From positions 50,172 to 114,171 of the forward strand of contig JAJOZX010012290.1 of the NCBI GenBank assembly GCA_023014485.1: a stretch of 64,000 nucleotides of DNA. The letters are read 5' to 3'. This DNA is from Bathynomus jamesi (lineage: Eukaryota; Arthropoda; Malacostraca; Isopoda; Cirolanidae). Shown here one piece after another: positions 1 through 11,041 of the stretch. Below the pieces are notes generated by a model. That model worked only from the letters and a program-made list of their open reading frames with translations. It searched no databases and had not been told where the DNA came from. The stretch's first letter is position 1, and each line of letters begins with the position of its first letter. Made by a program: the position numbers and the translations under genes.

Positions 1-11
1 ATATATATATA

Positions 12-1365
12 GGCTGGGCCAAAAAAAAATATTACCCTGATTTTGAACAATATAATTTTACCTTTATGAAATGTTATTTGTACAATCAATATATGTGTCC
101 TGTATAGAATTTCATGGTCTATCTTGTGTGAGGTTGGATTTTTGCTAACTTTAACCATTATTTTGTAATTCGTTGTTATGAAGACATGGGTAGAAAAACT
201 TTCTGTTTATATACAGTTACATAATTGAGTCCAAGATTATGCGGAATGTGCCCTCCTCCATTATCAATGCACGCTTGCAACCTTGACTTCTTCCTTATCG
301 ACGGCAGTACCGCATCAAGGATTTTTTTTTGGTAATAAGCAGCAGTGATTTTGGCATTTTGATCAACAAAAACAGTCTCTGACTTCCCTAACTTTGAAAT
401 AAAGATGGAAACCATGACTTTTTGGGAAAAATGCGGACGTTCCCTGCAAAATTGATCTAGACTGATAGATTTTTTGTCCTGACTTCCATAAACTCGGTCA
501 TTTTGTGTGTTTATTATTGAAGCAACCGTAAAGGTCTCGTCGCTGAACCATATTTTCGACACTTCTCTGTATGGGAATCGATCTAACAGAGCACGACATT
601 TTTCAACTCTTGCTTGCTTATTTGATGCAGAGAGCTTATGAACTTCGACTCTTTTAAAACATTTAAGACCCAGATCATCTTTTACTATACGACGAACGCT
701 AGAGCAAGAAATACCAGTAGTTTTTGAAGATTCTCTAACGGACTTGTGGGTATTGGGCCGTTCTTCTTGACTCCATATTATAGATGAAACCGTATCAATA
801 TTTTCCTCAGTACGTGATGTTTTTGGCCTTCCACTGCCTTCTTTTCGTTTGGTCGCCCCTGTGATATCGATTTTCTTTATGAGATATTGAAATCCAGGTA
901 TCGTCCATCGTTTATTTGGAAACTCTTTCTTCATTCGTTTTGCACCTCAGTGTTTCTCCTTACGCAGGTTCAATATCTATGCTTCATCTTCCAAAGAGTA
1001 TTTCATTATGTTATAACTTGTCCACCAACTATAGCAGAATGATGGTCTGAAATTAAAAAGGAAATAAATTAATTATTTTGTGTAAAAATTAGGAAAATTA
1101 ATTATTTATGGAGAAACTGACTGTCATCTGAAAGTATCAGTTGCTGACTTTGACCGCCTTTCAATTGAGCACCATATTCTGATACCTCCCTCCAGTTGTG
1201 AGCCTGTACCTCTACTCCTTGGGCGTTGAATCTAGATTCAAAGCCAGCGTTTGAAAGCGTCAAAATATGGGTACAACATACGGCCTCATCAGTAAGATCA
1301 CTACAGAGGGTGAGCCACAATACTTTTTCAAATGTTGAGTAATAGTTTTTTTTTGGCCCACCCGG
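12..1365 (-). mobile_element. Tc1/mariner-superfamily element with TIRs
   Basis: The ends are inverted repeats: the left end reads GGCTGGGCC followed by an A-run and TATTAC, and the right end, reverse-complemented, reads GGGTGGGCC followed by an A-run and TATTAC. TA dinucleotides flank both ends, as expected for this superfamily. The length of about 1.35 kb suits a mariner-type element, and the transposase frame (176-934) runs on the minus strand. The right end directly abuts a PLE-derived tail at 1367. Confidence 0.75.
176..934 (-). pseudogene. mariner-like transposase, truncated
   Basis: A 252-codon open frame. The N-terminal half is a helix-turn-helix region with the linker GSGRPKTSRTEENI, typical of Tc1/mariner DNA-binding domains. 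The catalytic part follows: the first acid in WFSDETF, a QNDR motif, a VMVSIFIS strand (normally VMVW), YYQKKILDAVLP, and a second acid in CIDNGGGH. After the second acid only about 30 unrelated residues remain, so the third catalytic residue and C-terminus are missing. Family members are normally about 340-350 residues. In-frame homologous-looking codons lie upstream of 934, so the visible ATG may not be the original start. Probably inactive. Confidence 0.75.
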
Positions 1366-1366
1366 T

Positions 1367-1438
1367 ATATGGGATGAATTCCACAATTAAACAAGTGAGG
1401 TGAATGGAATCATTTTTCTTTTTCCTTGTGGGTTTGCA

Positions 1439-1441
<3 letters not shown>
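1367..1441. mobile_element. Penelope-like element tail scrap
   Basis: The first half matches the PLE end at 11041 (GATGAATTCCACAATTAAAC). The second half matches the same tail in the opposite orientation (TTTTCCTTGTGGGTTTGCA, as at 25424). It is therefore a short inverted arrangement of the PLE terminus, immediately followed by (AT)n. Confidence 0.6.

Positions 1442-1490
<49 letters not shown>
1441..1490. repeat. (AT)n microsatellite
   Basis: About 25 uninterrupted AT units. It lies between two PLE-like scraps (1367-1441 and 1494 onward), the same juxtaposition seen at many other places in the window. Confidence 0.95.
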
Positions 1491-1495
<5 letters not shown>

Positions 1496-1541
1496 TTGGC
1501 AAACACGATAGCAAACATTCTTATTTATTATTTTTTCAAAC

Positions 1542-1568
1542 GTTTCGAAAATCTTTTGTCATCATCAG
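1542..1568 (-). ncRNA. hammerhead-ribozyme-like core (PLE-type)
   Basis: On the minus strand CTGATGA (1562-1568) is followed by a short imperfectly paired segment and CGAAAC (to 1542). These are the two conserved halves of a hammerhead core. Penelope-like elements are known to carry such motifs near their ends. The body around it, with a stretch similar to 8240-8310, marks a PLE-like fragment. Stem II contains a mismatch, so activity is uncertain. Confidence 0.4.
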
Positions 1569-1806
1569 TGACTTATAAACAAAATTTCTTTAAAGAGTGA
1601 CAATAAACTAAATTATTACAATACCACAAAATAATCAGTACATAAATACATTAAGTTTAAAAGACATTAAAACAATTAAAAATGAAAATAATAATACCAA
1701 AGTAAGTCAAATATACAAAGGTTCCCTCAAATGTCGAATTCAAAATAATAACGTCAACCTCCATAATTGACAAAAGGATGGAAAAACTTTAAAGTGAATT
1801 AAATAG

Positions 1807-1836
<30 letters not shown>

Positions 1837-1844
<8 letters not shown>

Positions 1845-1955
1845 GGCGTGGTTCGGATTCCACGTTAAACTGTAGGTCTAAGGTGAAGTGAAAAGCTTGA
1901 CCTTCGTCAGAATGAACAATTCGGGCGGAAGCTAACCAAAGGTTAAAGGTTTCAT
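1837..1955 (+). mobile_element. SINE-A, 3' body only
   Basis: Contains GGTTCGGATTCCACGTTAAA, then AAGCTTGACCTTCGTCAGAA and AAGCTAACCAAAGGTTA, matching the 3' bodies of the SINE copies at 7082, 31984 and 36563. Both tRNA-like heads are absent. It is flanked on both sides by (AT)n. Confidence 0.75.
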
Positions 1956-1962
1956 GTGTGTA

Positions 1963-1995
<33 letters not shown>

Positions 1996-2039
1996 ATACC
2001 CAAATGCCTCTCCCACCGCAGTGAGGTCGCGTCAGAAAC

Positions 2040-2879
2040 AGGCGGGAAACGCCTCAATCGCTCAAAAAAAAAAATATATATATATATATTTATTACTTAC
2101 AAATCCACGTTTGTTCTAAACAAAGGTAATTCAACATACCTAATTAACTACAGGATTGAGATAGCAAAAAATGATTAAAACAAAATTAAATCAAAGTCCA
2201 AAACTACCAAATCTGAACAATGTTTGAAAAAAGATCAATGAGGGAATTTGACATCATCAAACATTTGAAATTTTAATAGCAAAATTTTTAAAATTCGCTA
2301 AAAATTTCTTCGCATTTCAAGCTCAGAGGAAGCAATAAAGAAAAATGAAAATAGATACCGTCTGACTTTTTTGAAATGTGATAAAAAGATCTTTTTTCCC
2401 AATGGTTCCCTGTATACACTTCATTTAGCTCTCCATTTTTTAAGTATTTACTTTTTATCTATCATACTATAATATATATATATATATATATATATTACAA
2501 AGTATTTGGTATATAATTGTTTACGGAACGTTCTTATTTTCACAGAAGGATTTGTTTCATAGAACTCTGGATTTATTTTGTACATAAACGTACGCTTACT
2601 GTGACAATCTTCGTGTTCAAGAATCTTTTTAAAGACGTTCTTTAAACGTATTTCTTTAAAGTATCTCTAAGTTGATTCTCTCTCCAGAACCGTTGGGATT
2701 TCCGTCTTCAGTTGTTGAATTGTGTGAGCGATATTTCTATTCGCCAATAGTTTAGTTAACTTACACTAAACTATAAAAAACACCAAAGTTCCGTGAAAAT
2801 AGTCATTTGTCGTACAAATCTGCATGCGAAATACTGACTAACATAAGCATTAAACAAAATAGAGGGTCCTCTTTGGGAG

Positions 2880-2911
<32 letters not shown>

Positions 2912-3384
2912 CTACTCAAACTCATTACTCAAAGCTAATTCTTCTTATCTGGCATGACTAAAATTATTTAATTTAAACAACTCAAACGTAAAGTTTCTGA
3001 AACCAAAAGCGTTATATAAGAATGGAAATTACTCATATTTTATTTCAAAAAAAGATTGTATCCAATTTGGAATTTAACAATTACCTCACTAAATAAATAT
3101 TAACAATCACTACAAAAAAAAAAAATTAATGAATCTGTTTCTCGAAGCCAATTTCTCTCTCATGCAATTCAACCTTCTTTCATATTAATTAAGATTTCCA
3201 TATGCAAACAACCTACATCGAGCTTTGATTTCTACCTCTATAATCGCCATACTTCGATTTTCAATTCGTCAATAATTGCTCGTGAACATTATATGTTCGT
3301 TTTAATCAACAGTTCAAAGAAACCATAAACTCAGACAAACAATGAGCCTAATATAGCTACACACACACACACACCACACACACA

Positions 3385-3425
<41 letters not shown>

Positions 3426-4320
3426 ATCCTTTTCTCATATTTTCCTAGTTTTCAAACGAACCGTCAAAGCTATTACATCATTTCATAATTTTAGACAGTG
3501 GAAAGCATATATTTTTTAATACTGCACATATAGTTTTACTTACAGAAATGCTACCATCGGTTACAAAAGTCGAGATACATTGAATCGTTAGGTAGGTATG
3601 GTTCAGTGTATCCCGACTCTAATAACGGACTTACCATCAGAAGTTTTATACACAGAAAACGAAACCTTTCCGCAACCTTCCATACAAAGAATATTATCTT
3701 CTTTTGTATCAAATCACTCATAAAAGAAGTTTTAAAGACCATTTCTTCTATCTAAAGAAGTTATGTATCATTAAAAGAAGTTACTGTATCCTCTGACAAA
3801 AAGCTTTGATACCCAAAAGAAGGAAAAACGTCTCCTGGAATTCACCCTCAGAGAGAAATTATAAGTTCTAAATTTAGAAGGCTTTATTTTGATTGCCGAT
3901 CAAATTTCCTATTTCCTCCATTTATGAAATGATACATGTCATCCATCTTCGTCATTTTACTTTGGCTCCAAATGCAATCGTGCATTTCTTATACAATAAA
4001 ACCCGTGTCTCTCATTCTGTCCTCAGTGAAGTGAATATACTCGGACATATCAATTATTCCTGTATTCTTGTAAGTTAAATGTACATCCATTAAATAACGT
4101 AATCATTATTATTATTCATATATCTAATCACGAAGGAAATTGACCTGAATTAAAATAGCATGACTTCAAAATTCATTAAGCGACAACTTCATTCTGTTTC
4201 ATTACACGAATCACAACGTTAACACGTTTGGGTCTAATTGAAATTCCTTTAAAGGAAATTGACATTACAAGTGACATTTTGAAAGCAAGGCAAATTGAAT
4301 AGGCCCTACGTCATATACAG
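2040..4320. other. no gene recognised; AT-rich with microsatellites
   Basis: AT-rich sequence with short (AT)n tracts near 2472-2494 and 2885-2910 and a compound (CA)n/(TA)n tract at 3361-3425. Short open frames here have no recognisable motifs and I treat them as chance. Confidence 0.6.
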
Positions 4321-4324
4321 TACA

Positions 4325-4554
4325 GTGTGTATTATGTATTACTCAGTTTGTATTTTATATATATATATATAGAACGAATGATTAATATTTTAAGAAAATT
4401 CTGAGTTACCAGCGAATTAGAATAATTGAACTGGAATTTATAATTCGGTATTATTAGGATATATATATATATATATATATTATACAGGAGGGGCGACAAG
4501 CTAGACCGTCGTGAAATGAGGAATCATCGCGCGGAACATTTGAAAGGTTGAAAA

Positions 4555-4591
<37 letters not shown>

Positions 4592-4687
4592 TTCATTTGT
4601 TTCGTTCTCTCTCTCTCTCGTCTTGCGCGGAATATCTCCTATACAAGCGTCGTTCTTTACGTTAATTATACTGCGTGTTTGCAGTTA

Positions 4688-4719
<32 letters not shown>

Positions 4720-4736
4720 TTGATTGAAAGGTTTGT
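4325..4736. repeat. cluster of (AT)n tracts with repeat scraps
   Basis: (AT)n tracts at about 4350, 4460-4480, 4557-4588 and 4689-4718 alternate with short pieces of dispersed repeats. The segment 4490-4550 is the reverse complement of a repeat at 6717-6780 (shared GATGATTCCTCATTTCACGA). The segment 4620-4688 resembles the body of SINE-B (AAGCGTCGTTCTTTACG and a TACTGCGTG...TTGCAGTTA stretch, compare 42740-42800). Confidence 0.6.
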
Positions 4737-4803
4737 TCTTGGGGAACCGCAATTTAGTAAGGAATAAGAGGAGGAGAAGGTGGTACATGTTTATTAGTCA
4801 GAC

Positions 4804-4831
4804 GTTTCGGAAATTCAATTTCCATCATCAG
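4804..4831 (-). ncRNA. hammerhead-ribozyme core (PLE-type), minus
   Basis: On the minus strand CTGATGA (4825-4831) is followed by a strong hairpin (GGAAATT / AATTTCC) and then GAAAC (4804-4808). This is the full conserved core of a hammerhead: CUGANGA, stem II, GAAA. It lies in a segment whose partner occurs inverted at 5169-5196. Such ribozymes are established components of Penelope-like retroelements. Activity is inferred only. Confidence 0.6.
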
Positions 4832-5168
4832 TGCTATAGTTCTGAATTCAACTTAAACATCGCTAAATAATTTACTCTGAGCCACCACTGAAAAGAAATC
4901 CGCTATCACTCTCCGGCTTCTAACATGGATACTTCAACATTCAACCATTCCCAACCTTTACACAATTAGATTAACCCTCCCCCCCTTTGGTATAATAACC
5001 CGGTAAGACGTGTTTCAATTTTTGTATATGTTGGCCATTATCTTGCCTCTACATTTCATGTAACTTTTTAAAAATTATTATCTTAGGACTGCATATGAGT
5101 GCATAAGTATATTGTATAAAATCTTTTATTTACTATATTTGTTCACTTTTTACTTTTCATTTTTAGCA

Positions 5169-5196
5169 CTGATGATGGAAATTGAATTTCTGAAAC
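5169..5196 (+). ncRNA. hammerhead-ribozyme core (PLE-type), plus
   Basis: CTGATGA (5169-5175), a hairpin GGAAATT / AATTTCT with one terminal mismatch, then GAAAC (5192-5196) followed by GTCT. It is the inverted partner of 4804-4831, and both are followed outward by matching sequence (CCTCTTATTCCTTAC here, its complement near 4759-4775). The pair encloses about 340 bp. Confidence 0.55.
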
Positions 5197-5558
5197 GTCT
5201 TTCTCGTCCTCTTATTCCTTACTATATATACACACAGTATATATTTTAGCGTATGACGGAATTTGAGGCGTCACTCACTATCAACTCGTATAAATTAATT
5301 GATTAATTGATTTTTAGGCACAAGAACAAAACAAGTTTGACAAAATTTGAATTTAGAATTTAGTTTAGATTTTTATTGGTCGTTAAATGACAATCGTCGG
5401 ACTGGAAATTGTGCAGAATTCTATTGCTTAATTGGTGTTACTTCTTAAATATTGTCAATAAAATGAAACTGTATAAATTTAATGTACAGATCATCGGTAA
5501 TTTTAAGGAGCGCATTCGGTGTTTGACTGACCGTCATTATTAACCTCACCATCTATGG

Positions 5559-5783
5559 CAGTGGTTCTTAACCCCTGGGTCGCGACCCAAAATTAGGTCG
5601 CCAAGCCATTTTAATTGGGTAATTAAATTGTCATTTATCATTTACTTATGTTATCCCTAATCATTTTATCATTATTTATTTATTTTAGTATCTATTACGA
5701 GTGAACTGTTTGAAGGCATGGGTCGCCGAGCTAGTCCCGCGACCAGAATGTGGGTTGCAGTCTAAAAAGGTTAAGAATCAATG
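5559..5783. mobile_element. hAT-type MITE
   Basis: Starts CAGTGGTTCTTAACC and ends with the inverse form GGTTAAGAATCAATG, the classic terminal form of non-autonomous hAT elements. The interior contains GGGTCGCGACC and no coding capacity. The flanks are ATCTATGG on the left and ATCTAGGC on the right, six of eight identical, consistent with an aged 8-bp target duplication. Confidence 0.75.
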
Positions 5784-5791
5784 ATCTAGGC

Positions 5792-5976
5792 CAGTGCTGT
5801 TCAACTTCTATAAAGCGCGGCCAAGATGTTGCCTATAATCATACACTGTTGGTTAATACGACTTAGGAACCCGCTCAATGTTGTTCTCCCTACTAGAAAT
5901 GACAAAATAGGGAAGAAAATTCAGAAATGAAATTTGGCAAACGTCCATTCCGCGGACCGCAAGTTGGACAGCGCTG
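5792..5976. mobile_element. second hAT-type MITE in the same target
   Basis: Starts CAGTGCTGTTCAACTT and ends AAGTTGGACAGCGCTG, inverted. A perfect 8-bp duplication ATCTAGGC lies on both sides (5784-5791 and 5977-5984). The left copy of this duplication is also the right flank of the preceding MITE, so the two insertions used the same target octamer. Confidence 0.85.
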
Positions 5977-5984
5977 ATCTAGGC

Positions 5985-6530
5985 TAATGTGGAAAACCGT
6001 GCACAGTTAAAGTTATTGCGACGTCTTACATATTCTTTAAGGCGTCGTTCTAAGGATATAATCATCGAGTCAGTGATGGGGCGCAACACAGACTCGTTCG
6101 TTGGGATCCCTTAAAGACCACGGCAAAGGACTTCGTTCAGCGAACCCGAAACGCTCGCCTGGAATCGGGCCCCGTGTATTAATGCGTATTACTGCTCTGA
6201 TCCTCTTAATGAGCTCCCAAGAATTAATATACGTTCCACGATCACTCAGGAGTTCGATTGAACGTTTCGCTATCGCGGCATTGGTGAATTGGCTAACTTT
6301 TGTTGGCATAACTTTTGTTTGTTTGTGTTTTTTCAGTGTCGTACCTTTCTTTGATGACAATTAAGTGTCTTAACTTTGAAAACGGAGAATTTGTGAAGTA
6401 AATTTTAGACCAAGTCTTTTCGGAAATACTTCAGCTCAAAATAACTCGTGTGGCTTCTGGTAGTGATTATATATTATATAAATTATACGTGATCGGCTAT
6501 TATTTTCAAGACCAAAACCATAGCCTATAT
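5985..6530. other. no gene recognised
   Basis: The stretch 6060-6370 is less AT-rich than its surroundings and open on both strands for under 100 codons, but neither frame shows a domain or motif. I see nothing I can assign. Confidence 0.5.
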
Positions 6531-6554
6531 CAATATATATATATATATATATAT

Positions 6555-6655
6555 ATGTTAAACACAGACCGTGCATGGAACAAGGAACTCTTCTGGGAAA
6601 ATTAAATCCCAGAAGAGTTCCTTGTTCCATGCACGGTCTGTGTTTAACATATAAA
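6555..6655. repeat. perfect hairpin of repeat C
   Basis: Two arms of over 40 bp (starting TGTTAAACACAGACCGTGCA) are exact inverted copies separated by about 8 bp. The arm sequence ACAGACCGTGCATGGAACAA recurs at 35818, 46955, 47003 and 54388, so it is the end of a dispersed repeat found here as a head-to-head pair. (AT)n tracts flank both sides. Confidence 0.85.
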
Positions 6656-6679
6656 TTTCTCAGGGGACCATTCTGAGTT

Positions 6680-6680
<1 letters not shown>

Positions 6681-6718
<38 letters not shown>

Positions 6719-6823
6719 TTCAACCTTTCAAAGGTTCCGTGCGATGATTCCTCATTTCACGAAGGTCAAACGTGTCGCCTCCTCTCTCTCTCTCTCTCTC
6801 TTTATCTCTCTCTCTCTCTCTCT

Positions 6824-6864
<41 letters not shown>

Positions 6865-7081
6865 CAGTTTGTACACTCGAATGTAACTAGAAACTAATGT
6901 GAAGTTTCATTAAATATGATCATATTAATTCGTTTGCTCACCAACACATTATCATTATTATTATTATTATGATTATATTTATTTATGTATATGCATACAT
7001 ATATATACATATATATACATATATATATATGTGTGTATATATATGTATATATATGTATATATACATATATATATATATACA
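6681..7081. repeat. (AT)n and (CT)n microsatellites
   Basis: (AT)n at 6681-6716, a repeat scrap shared with 4490-4550 at 6717-6780, (CT)n at 6781-6826, (TA)n at 6827-6860, then unassigned AT-rich sequence and an interrupted (TATG/TACA)n tract at 6980-7088. Confidence 0.8.
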
Positions 7082-7370
7082 TATATATAACCTTTGGTTT
7101 GCTTCTGCTCGAATTGTTCATTCTGACGAAGGTCAAGCTTTTCACTCCACCTTAGACCTACAGCTTAACGTGGAATCCGGACCACGCCCCACCAGCAGCC
7201 CAGCGTCTTAACCACTAGGCTACCCAGGGTACCCATTTATCTACCAACCACTTTCTTTATTGTGTGGAAGGATGCACAGTTGGGTTTTGCTGCGCGCCGC
7301 CTGCCGTCACCGTGTCGCGATCCCGAGGCCGATGGATTCGTAGTCAGCGACGTAACAACTACACCACTGA

Positions 7371-7373
<3 letters not shown>
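7082..7373 (-). mobile_element. SINE-A, near full length
   Basis: Read on the minus strand, this begins with a tRNA-like head (GCCTCAGTGGTGTAGTTGTT, A-box-like, then GATCGCGAC near the B box). It runs through CTTCCACACAATAAAGAAAG and a second tRNA-like start (CCTAGTGGTTAAGACGCTGG), then the 3' body with GACCTTCGTCAGAATGAACA. The order of modules matches 31984-32275 and 36563-36821. The second tRNA unit lacks its B-box part. The 5' end abuts a long (AT)n tract. Confidence 0.8.

Positions 7374-7412
<39 letters not shown>
7374..7412. repeat. (AT)n microsatellite
   Basis: About 19 AT units between the SINE-A 5' end and the deleted Tc1 element. Confidence 0.95.
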
Positions 7413-7418
<6 letters not shown>

Positions 7419-7888
7419 AGCTCATAACTAGTCGTCCATAGAAATATTTCAGTTATATTCGTCCTTATCTTTTGTACCATGCATAGAATAGTTAAGAAGA
7501 GTTTACCGTTCGTTTGGAAAACGTTAACCAAAATAAAAATAGTTCAACTTCAACATTTTAATGTAAAACATGAAAACATTTGAGGAAAATAAAAAAAAAT
7601 AAAATTCTAAAGTTTTCGTAATTTTATTTACAAAATTATTTAATACTTTGTGTGTCCAACTTTTGCTTGAATGACTTTAATGAATCGTTTTGGGTATTTT
7701 TCTCCGAGGTTTCGACATCTCTCAGTAGAAATTTTAGCCCATTCTTCTAAAGAAAATTGTTGCAATTCATTCAGATTCGAAGGGCCTTTCTTGCGGACTT
7801 TTTTCATAATTATCCTGGTCATGGTGTAAAAGATAAGGACGAATATAATTGAAGTATTTCTCTGTTCGAATACTTATGAATGCTACTG
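7412..7888 (-). mobile_element. internally deleted Tc1-A derivative
   Basis: Both ends match the Tc1-A element at 26072-31100. The left has AGAAATATTTCAGTTATATT and CGTCCTTATCTTTTGTACC; the right has AAAGATAAGGACGAATATAA and ends TGCTACTG before TA. The distance between ends is under 500 bp compared with about 1.6 kb for Tc1-A. Only the transposase C-terminus survives (7640-7822). Confidence 0.75.
7640..7822 (-). pseudogene. Tc1-A transposase C-terminal remnant
   Basis: The frame contains NLNELQQFSLEEWAKI and ERCRNLGEKYPKRFIKVIQA, the C-terminal region of the Tc1-type transposase also seen at 26277-26480. The catalytic domain and DNA-binding domain are missing. Confidence 0.75.
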
Positions 7889-8308
7889 TATATATAGTGT
7901 GTGTGTGTGTGTGTAAAATTACACCTCTTATAAATTACAGCTCTTCTAATCAACTAACAGTTTTCACAAACCAACCAACCTTACACTAAAGTTAATATCT
8001 ACAAACATTTCAATCGCATTTTCTGCTGAATTTGGAGGTTGAAGTTATTATTAGGATTTTGGCATTTCAGGTAATTTTTTCCTATATTTTGATATTATAA
8101 TTATATTTATTTTTGTATTGTTTTAATGTCTTTAAAATTTAACGCATTTGTGTATTAATGTATTTATGTATTGCATTACTTAATTTATTTACTTCTACTG
8201 TTTTAAAGAAATTTTATTTGTAGAAACACTGAAAATGGCAAAAGTAATTTGTCGAAACGTCTGAAGTACAAAAATAAATAAGAATGTTTGCTGTCGTGTT
8301 GGTCCTTT

Positions 8309-8312
<4 letters not shown>
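7889..8312. other. no gene; (GT)n and a PLE-like scrap
   Basis: Short (GT)n at about 7890-7914, then unassigned AT-rich sequence. At 8228-8262 (plus strand) CTGAAAA, a short hairpin and CGAAACG resemble a degenerate hammerhead core. With the following AATAAATAAGAATGTTTGCT it matches the complement of 1510-1568. Confidence 0.5.

Positions 8313-8381
<69 letters not shown>
8313..8381. repeat. (AT)n / (AAT)n microsatellite
   Basis: About 24 AT units followed by about 7 AAT units. Confidence 0.95.
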
Positions 8382-8382
<1 letters not shown>

Positions 8383-8466
8383 GAAAACCACAATAACCGC
8401 GGTTGATTTAATACAAAGTCTTTGCAGTAAATCAACCACGACGTTTATTGTGGTTTTCTATCATAC
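8382..8466. repeat. short foldback
   Basis: TAGAAAACCACAATAA at the left end is the inverse of TTATTGTGGTTTTCTA at the right, with partly matching inner arms (GGTTGATTTA / TAAATCAACC). No coding content. Confidence 0.75.
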
Positions 8467-8547
8467 AAATTCACTAAAGGGTAACTAGTGCATTTTCTTC
8501 AAAAGCTCAGGATAAAATGAGTTCCGCTCACAAAAGCTAAACTTGAA

Positions 8548-8640
8548 TGGAAGTTTTTGGCTTCCTGAATGGTACAGTGGTAAGATTTTGGACTCAGGGC
8601 GTTGACTTGCGATGCGAGTACGAACCCTCATTCAGGCTGC
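8548..8640 (+). other. tRNA-derived SINE head
   Basis: CCTGAAT and ATTCAGG pair as an acceptor-like stem about 75 bp apart. Between them are TGGTACAGTGGTAAGA (A-box-like) and GAGTACGAACCC (B-box-like). The following body is short and runs into (AT)n at 8664. The arms are degenerate, so a SINE or tRNA pseudogene is more likely than a working tRNA. Confidence 0.55.
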
Positions 8641-8658
8641 ACGCTTTACTTCATTCTT

Positions 8659-8709
<51 letters not shown>

Positions 8710-8711
<2 letters not shown>

Positions 8712-9786
8712 TATATCATGAAGAAAAACAACTTCACAGGAGTCCAAGATATTCGTTGGGTCTATCAGAAATAGGATGACCTTATCCGTGGGAAATGAAT
8801 TGTGAAAATAAGCTTAATTCCACGATTCCCGCTTCTCTTTGATGACCCACAATGCACATCATTCGTTTTGATATGAACCAGATGAAGAAACCATTGTAGT
8901 TAGGCTTCTCACACAGTTTTTGATAACTTCGTTGTCTTCAATGTTTTCCACTGAATAAAACCACGCTGATCGTTTTGGAAACTGGGCCAACGAAGAATCC
9001 AAACAAAGAACTCATCACCTGATATTGATCAGGCCTTTACGTATCCAACATCACTGAATTAACATTCGAATGACAGTCTTTCCTTGCCTCTGTACAATCT
9101 CTTTTGCAAGCCGAGTTGTTTCTTCGCCTCTTTCTGCTGCTCATATGGATGATATCTTTGCTTTCCAGCAACCCACCCTCTCCAAAATTGGTAAAATATG
9201 CGTCATATACTTTCTTCCATCTGTTTGTCACCCAGCTTTCACTTTGATGAATTTTCTACGCAATCTACTTATGGGTGATAAGCGTTGATCCCCTTCTCAT
9301 TGCTGTAGGTATTTGCTTGGATGCGGTCCACCACACGCTATTCTCCACTGTCATTAATAACCCAAGCCAATAGCGTTTTAGCATACAAATGTGAAATCAG
9401 AATAGGCTAAAAATTGACATATAAAACCTGGTTACGTTCTACATCATACCCTGTACACCCCTAGGAGGTTATGTTACACCCTGTCCATAAATTTACTTAT
9501 TCATCCAAATTATAGATCTACACCCTACAATTTCAAAAATTTTGAATACGTCAAAAAATTTGGAAACGATTTTAAAAAGTAAGTTTCATGTAATCCTTTA
9601 TGTTAGAATGATGGACCGTAAAATCATTTTGGCTCTTAAACTAATAATAATTGGCCTAAAAAGGCACTTTTTCTTTCAATATAAATTCTAAAAGTTCTTA
9701 AAAAGCTTATTTCCATTCAAAATGTTCATAAAAAAGGTGGATGGGAGTAAAGAGAACCCCCCCCTCATCCCTTCTCTGCACGCCTC

Positions 9787-9847
<61 letters not shown>

Positions 9848-10525
9848 TCTTTACATCATCTCTGCAATCCTTTAGAGGAAAAATCCTGATAAACGCAGCG
9901 ACTGTGAGCTAATTAAAGACCGCTTTTTAACGCAACAAGTCAAGTTACGATCGACGCGTCGAGTGAAAGCGTTTTAACGACTTCGGCTCAATCGCTGCTG
10001 CAGACGTAGACGCCACCGTCGACGAAGAAACAGCTGCGGTTCTCTCACAGATACGTTATTGGAAATTTGGGTTCGTGTTGCTCCTTTTAATGAATGGTTC
10101 CATGGCCCCATGAACCCCCTTTTCGGGAAGAAGAAGGAAGAAGACTTTCCTTATAGGATTTTAACGAATGATTTCGTAAAATCGTTTCTAACGAAACCGC
10201 AAAAGACCCTCTAAACGCGATACAGGAATATTGTATAATAACAGGCTCAAATAGGGGGGAGTTTTACCACTATTTATCGGTAAGAAAAATAAAGTTTCCA
10301 GGACAGGACCTTTTTAAGCGATTGTATATGGGTCGTTATTCCTTATGTAAATAATTGATGTAAACAATAATGTAAATGTAGATGTAAATAATGTACATGA
10401 ATACTGTACATAAAATGTGATATATATATATATATATGAATGTGTATATACTGTATGTATATATATATATATATATATGAGTATATATATGTATATAAAA
10501 TGTGAATATATATATATATATATAT
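8710..10525. other. no gene recognised
   Basis: Short open frames at 9037-9288 show no domain I know. A long (AT)n lies at 9790-9846. The segment 9880-10170 is less AT-rich than average and could be old single-copy sequence, but has no convincing frame. (AT)n/(ATGT)n tracts occupy about 10418-10525. Confidence 0.5.
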
Positions 10526-10527
10526 TA

Positions 10528-10850
10528 ATATAAAGAACGACGCTTGTGTAGAAGAGCGTCCGCACAAGAAGAGGAGAAAGAATGAACAAATGAAAAATGA
10601 GGCACCTCGCAGGAATCGAACCCGGGATCATCTAATTGCCGGTCGGACATGCTATCCACTACACCAAGGTCCTCGATCAATCAGAAGTCGTAATTCTCCT
10701 ACATACAGCAAAATCGAATGCCCTGAGGGGGCACCTTCTCATGCCGTACATATATACATTTTAACTGCAAACAACACGCAGTATATTAATGTAAAGAACG
10801 ACGCTTTCTCCTCTTCTTGTGCGGACGCTCTTCTACATGAGCGTCGTTCT
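10528..10850 (-). mobile_element. SINE-B with inverted body arms
   Basis: The minus strand of about 10605-10680 reads as a tRNA-like head: CCTTGGTGTAGTGGATAGCA (A-box-like) and CCCGGGTTCGATTCCTGCG (B box). Its body (AAATGAGG..., AGAGGAGAAAG, AAGAACGACG) lies to the left. An inverted copy of much of that body follows at about 10740-10850 (AAGAACGACG, CCTCTTCTTGTGCGGACG). Related bodies occur at 4620, 38571 and 42629. Confidence 0.65.
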
Positions 10851-10852
10851 TT

Positions 10853-11001
10853 AATTCCGATACATTAAAAGAAGAAGCGGGGAACCTTCAGAGAATTTAA
10901 TCAGCTTCAGAGAATCCTCCGATTTTCTACAAGAAGAAATCGGAGAGTAGTATAAGAGACTACTGCGATTCCCTATACGGCACCAACTACTCCAGAGTAC
11001 T

Positions 11002-11003
<2 letters not shown>
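10853..11003 (+). repeat. dispersed repeat D, copy 1
   Basis: Shares CAAGAAGAAATCGGAGAGTA and the surrounding 140 bp with 52545-52690, same orientation. No coding content and no clear terminal repeats. Confidence 0.75.

Positions 11004-11041
<38 letters not shown>

Noticed and set aside
6070..6364. Overlapping frames of 87 and 96 codons on opposite strands in a less AT-rich stretch.
   Set aside because: No motif, no splice or start context, and both strands are open equally, as expected by chance in such composition.
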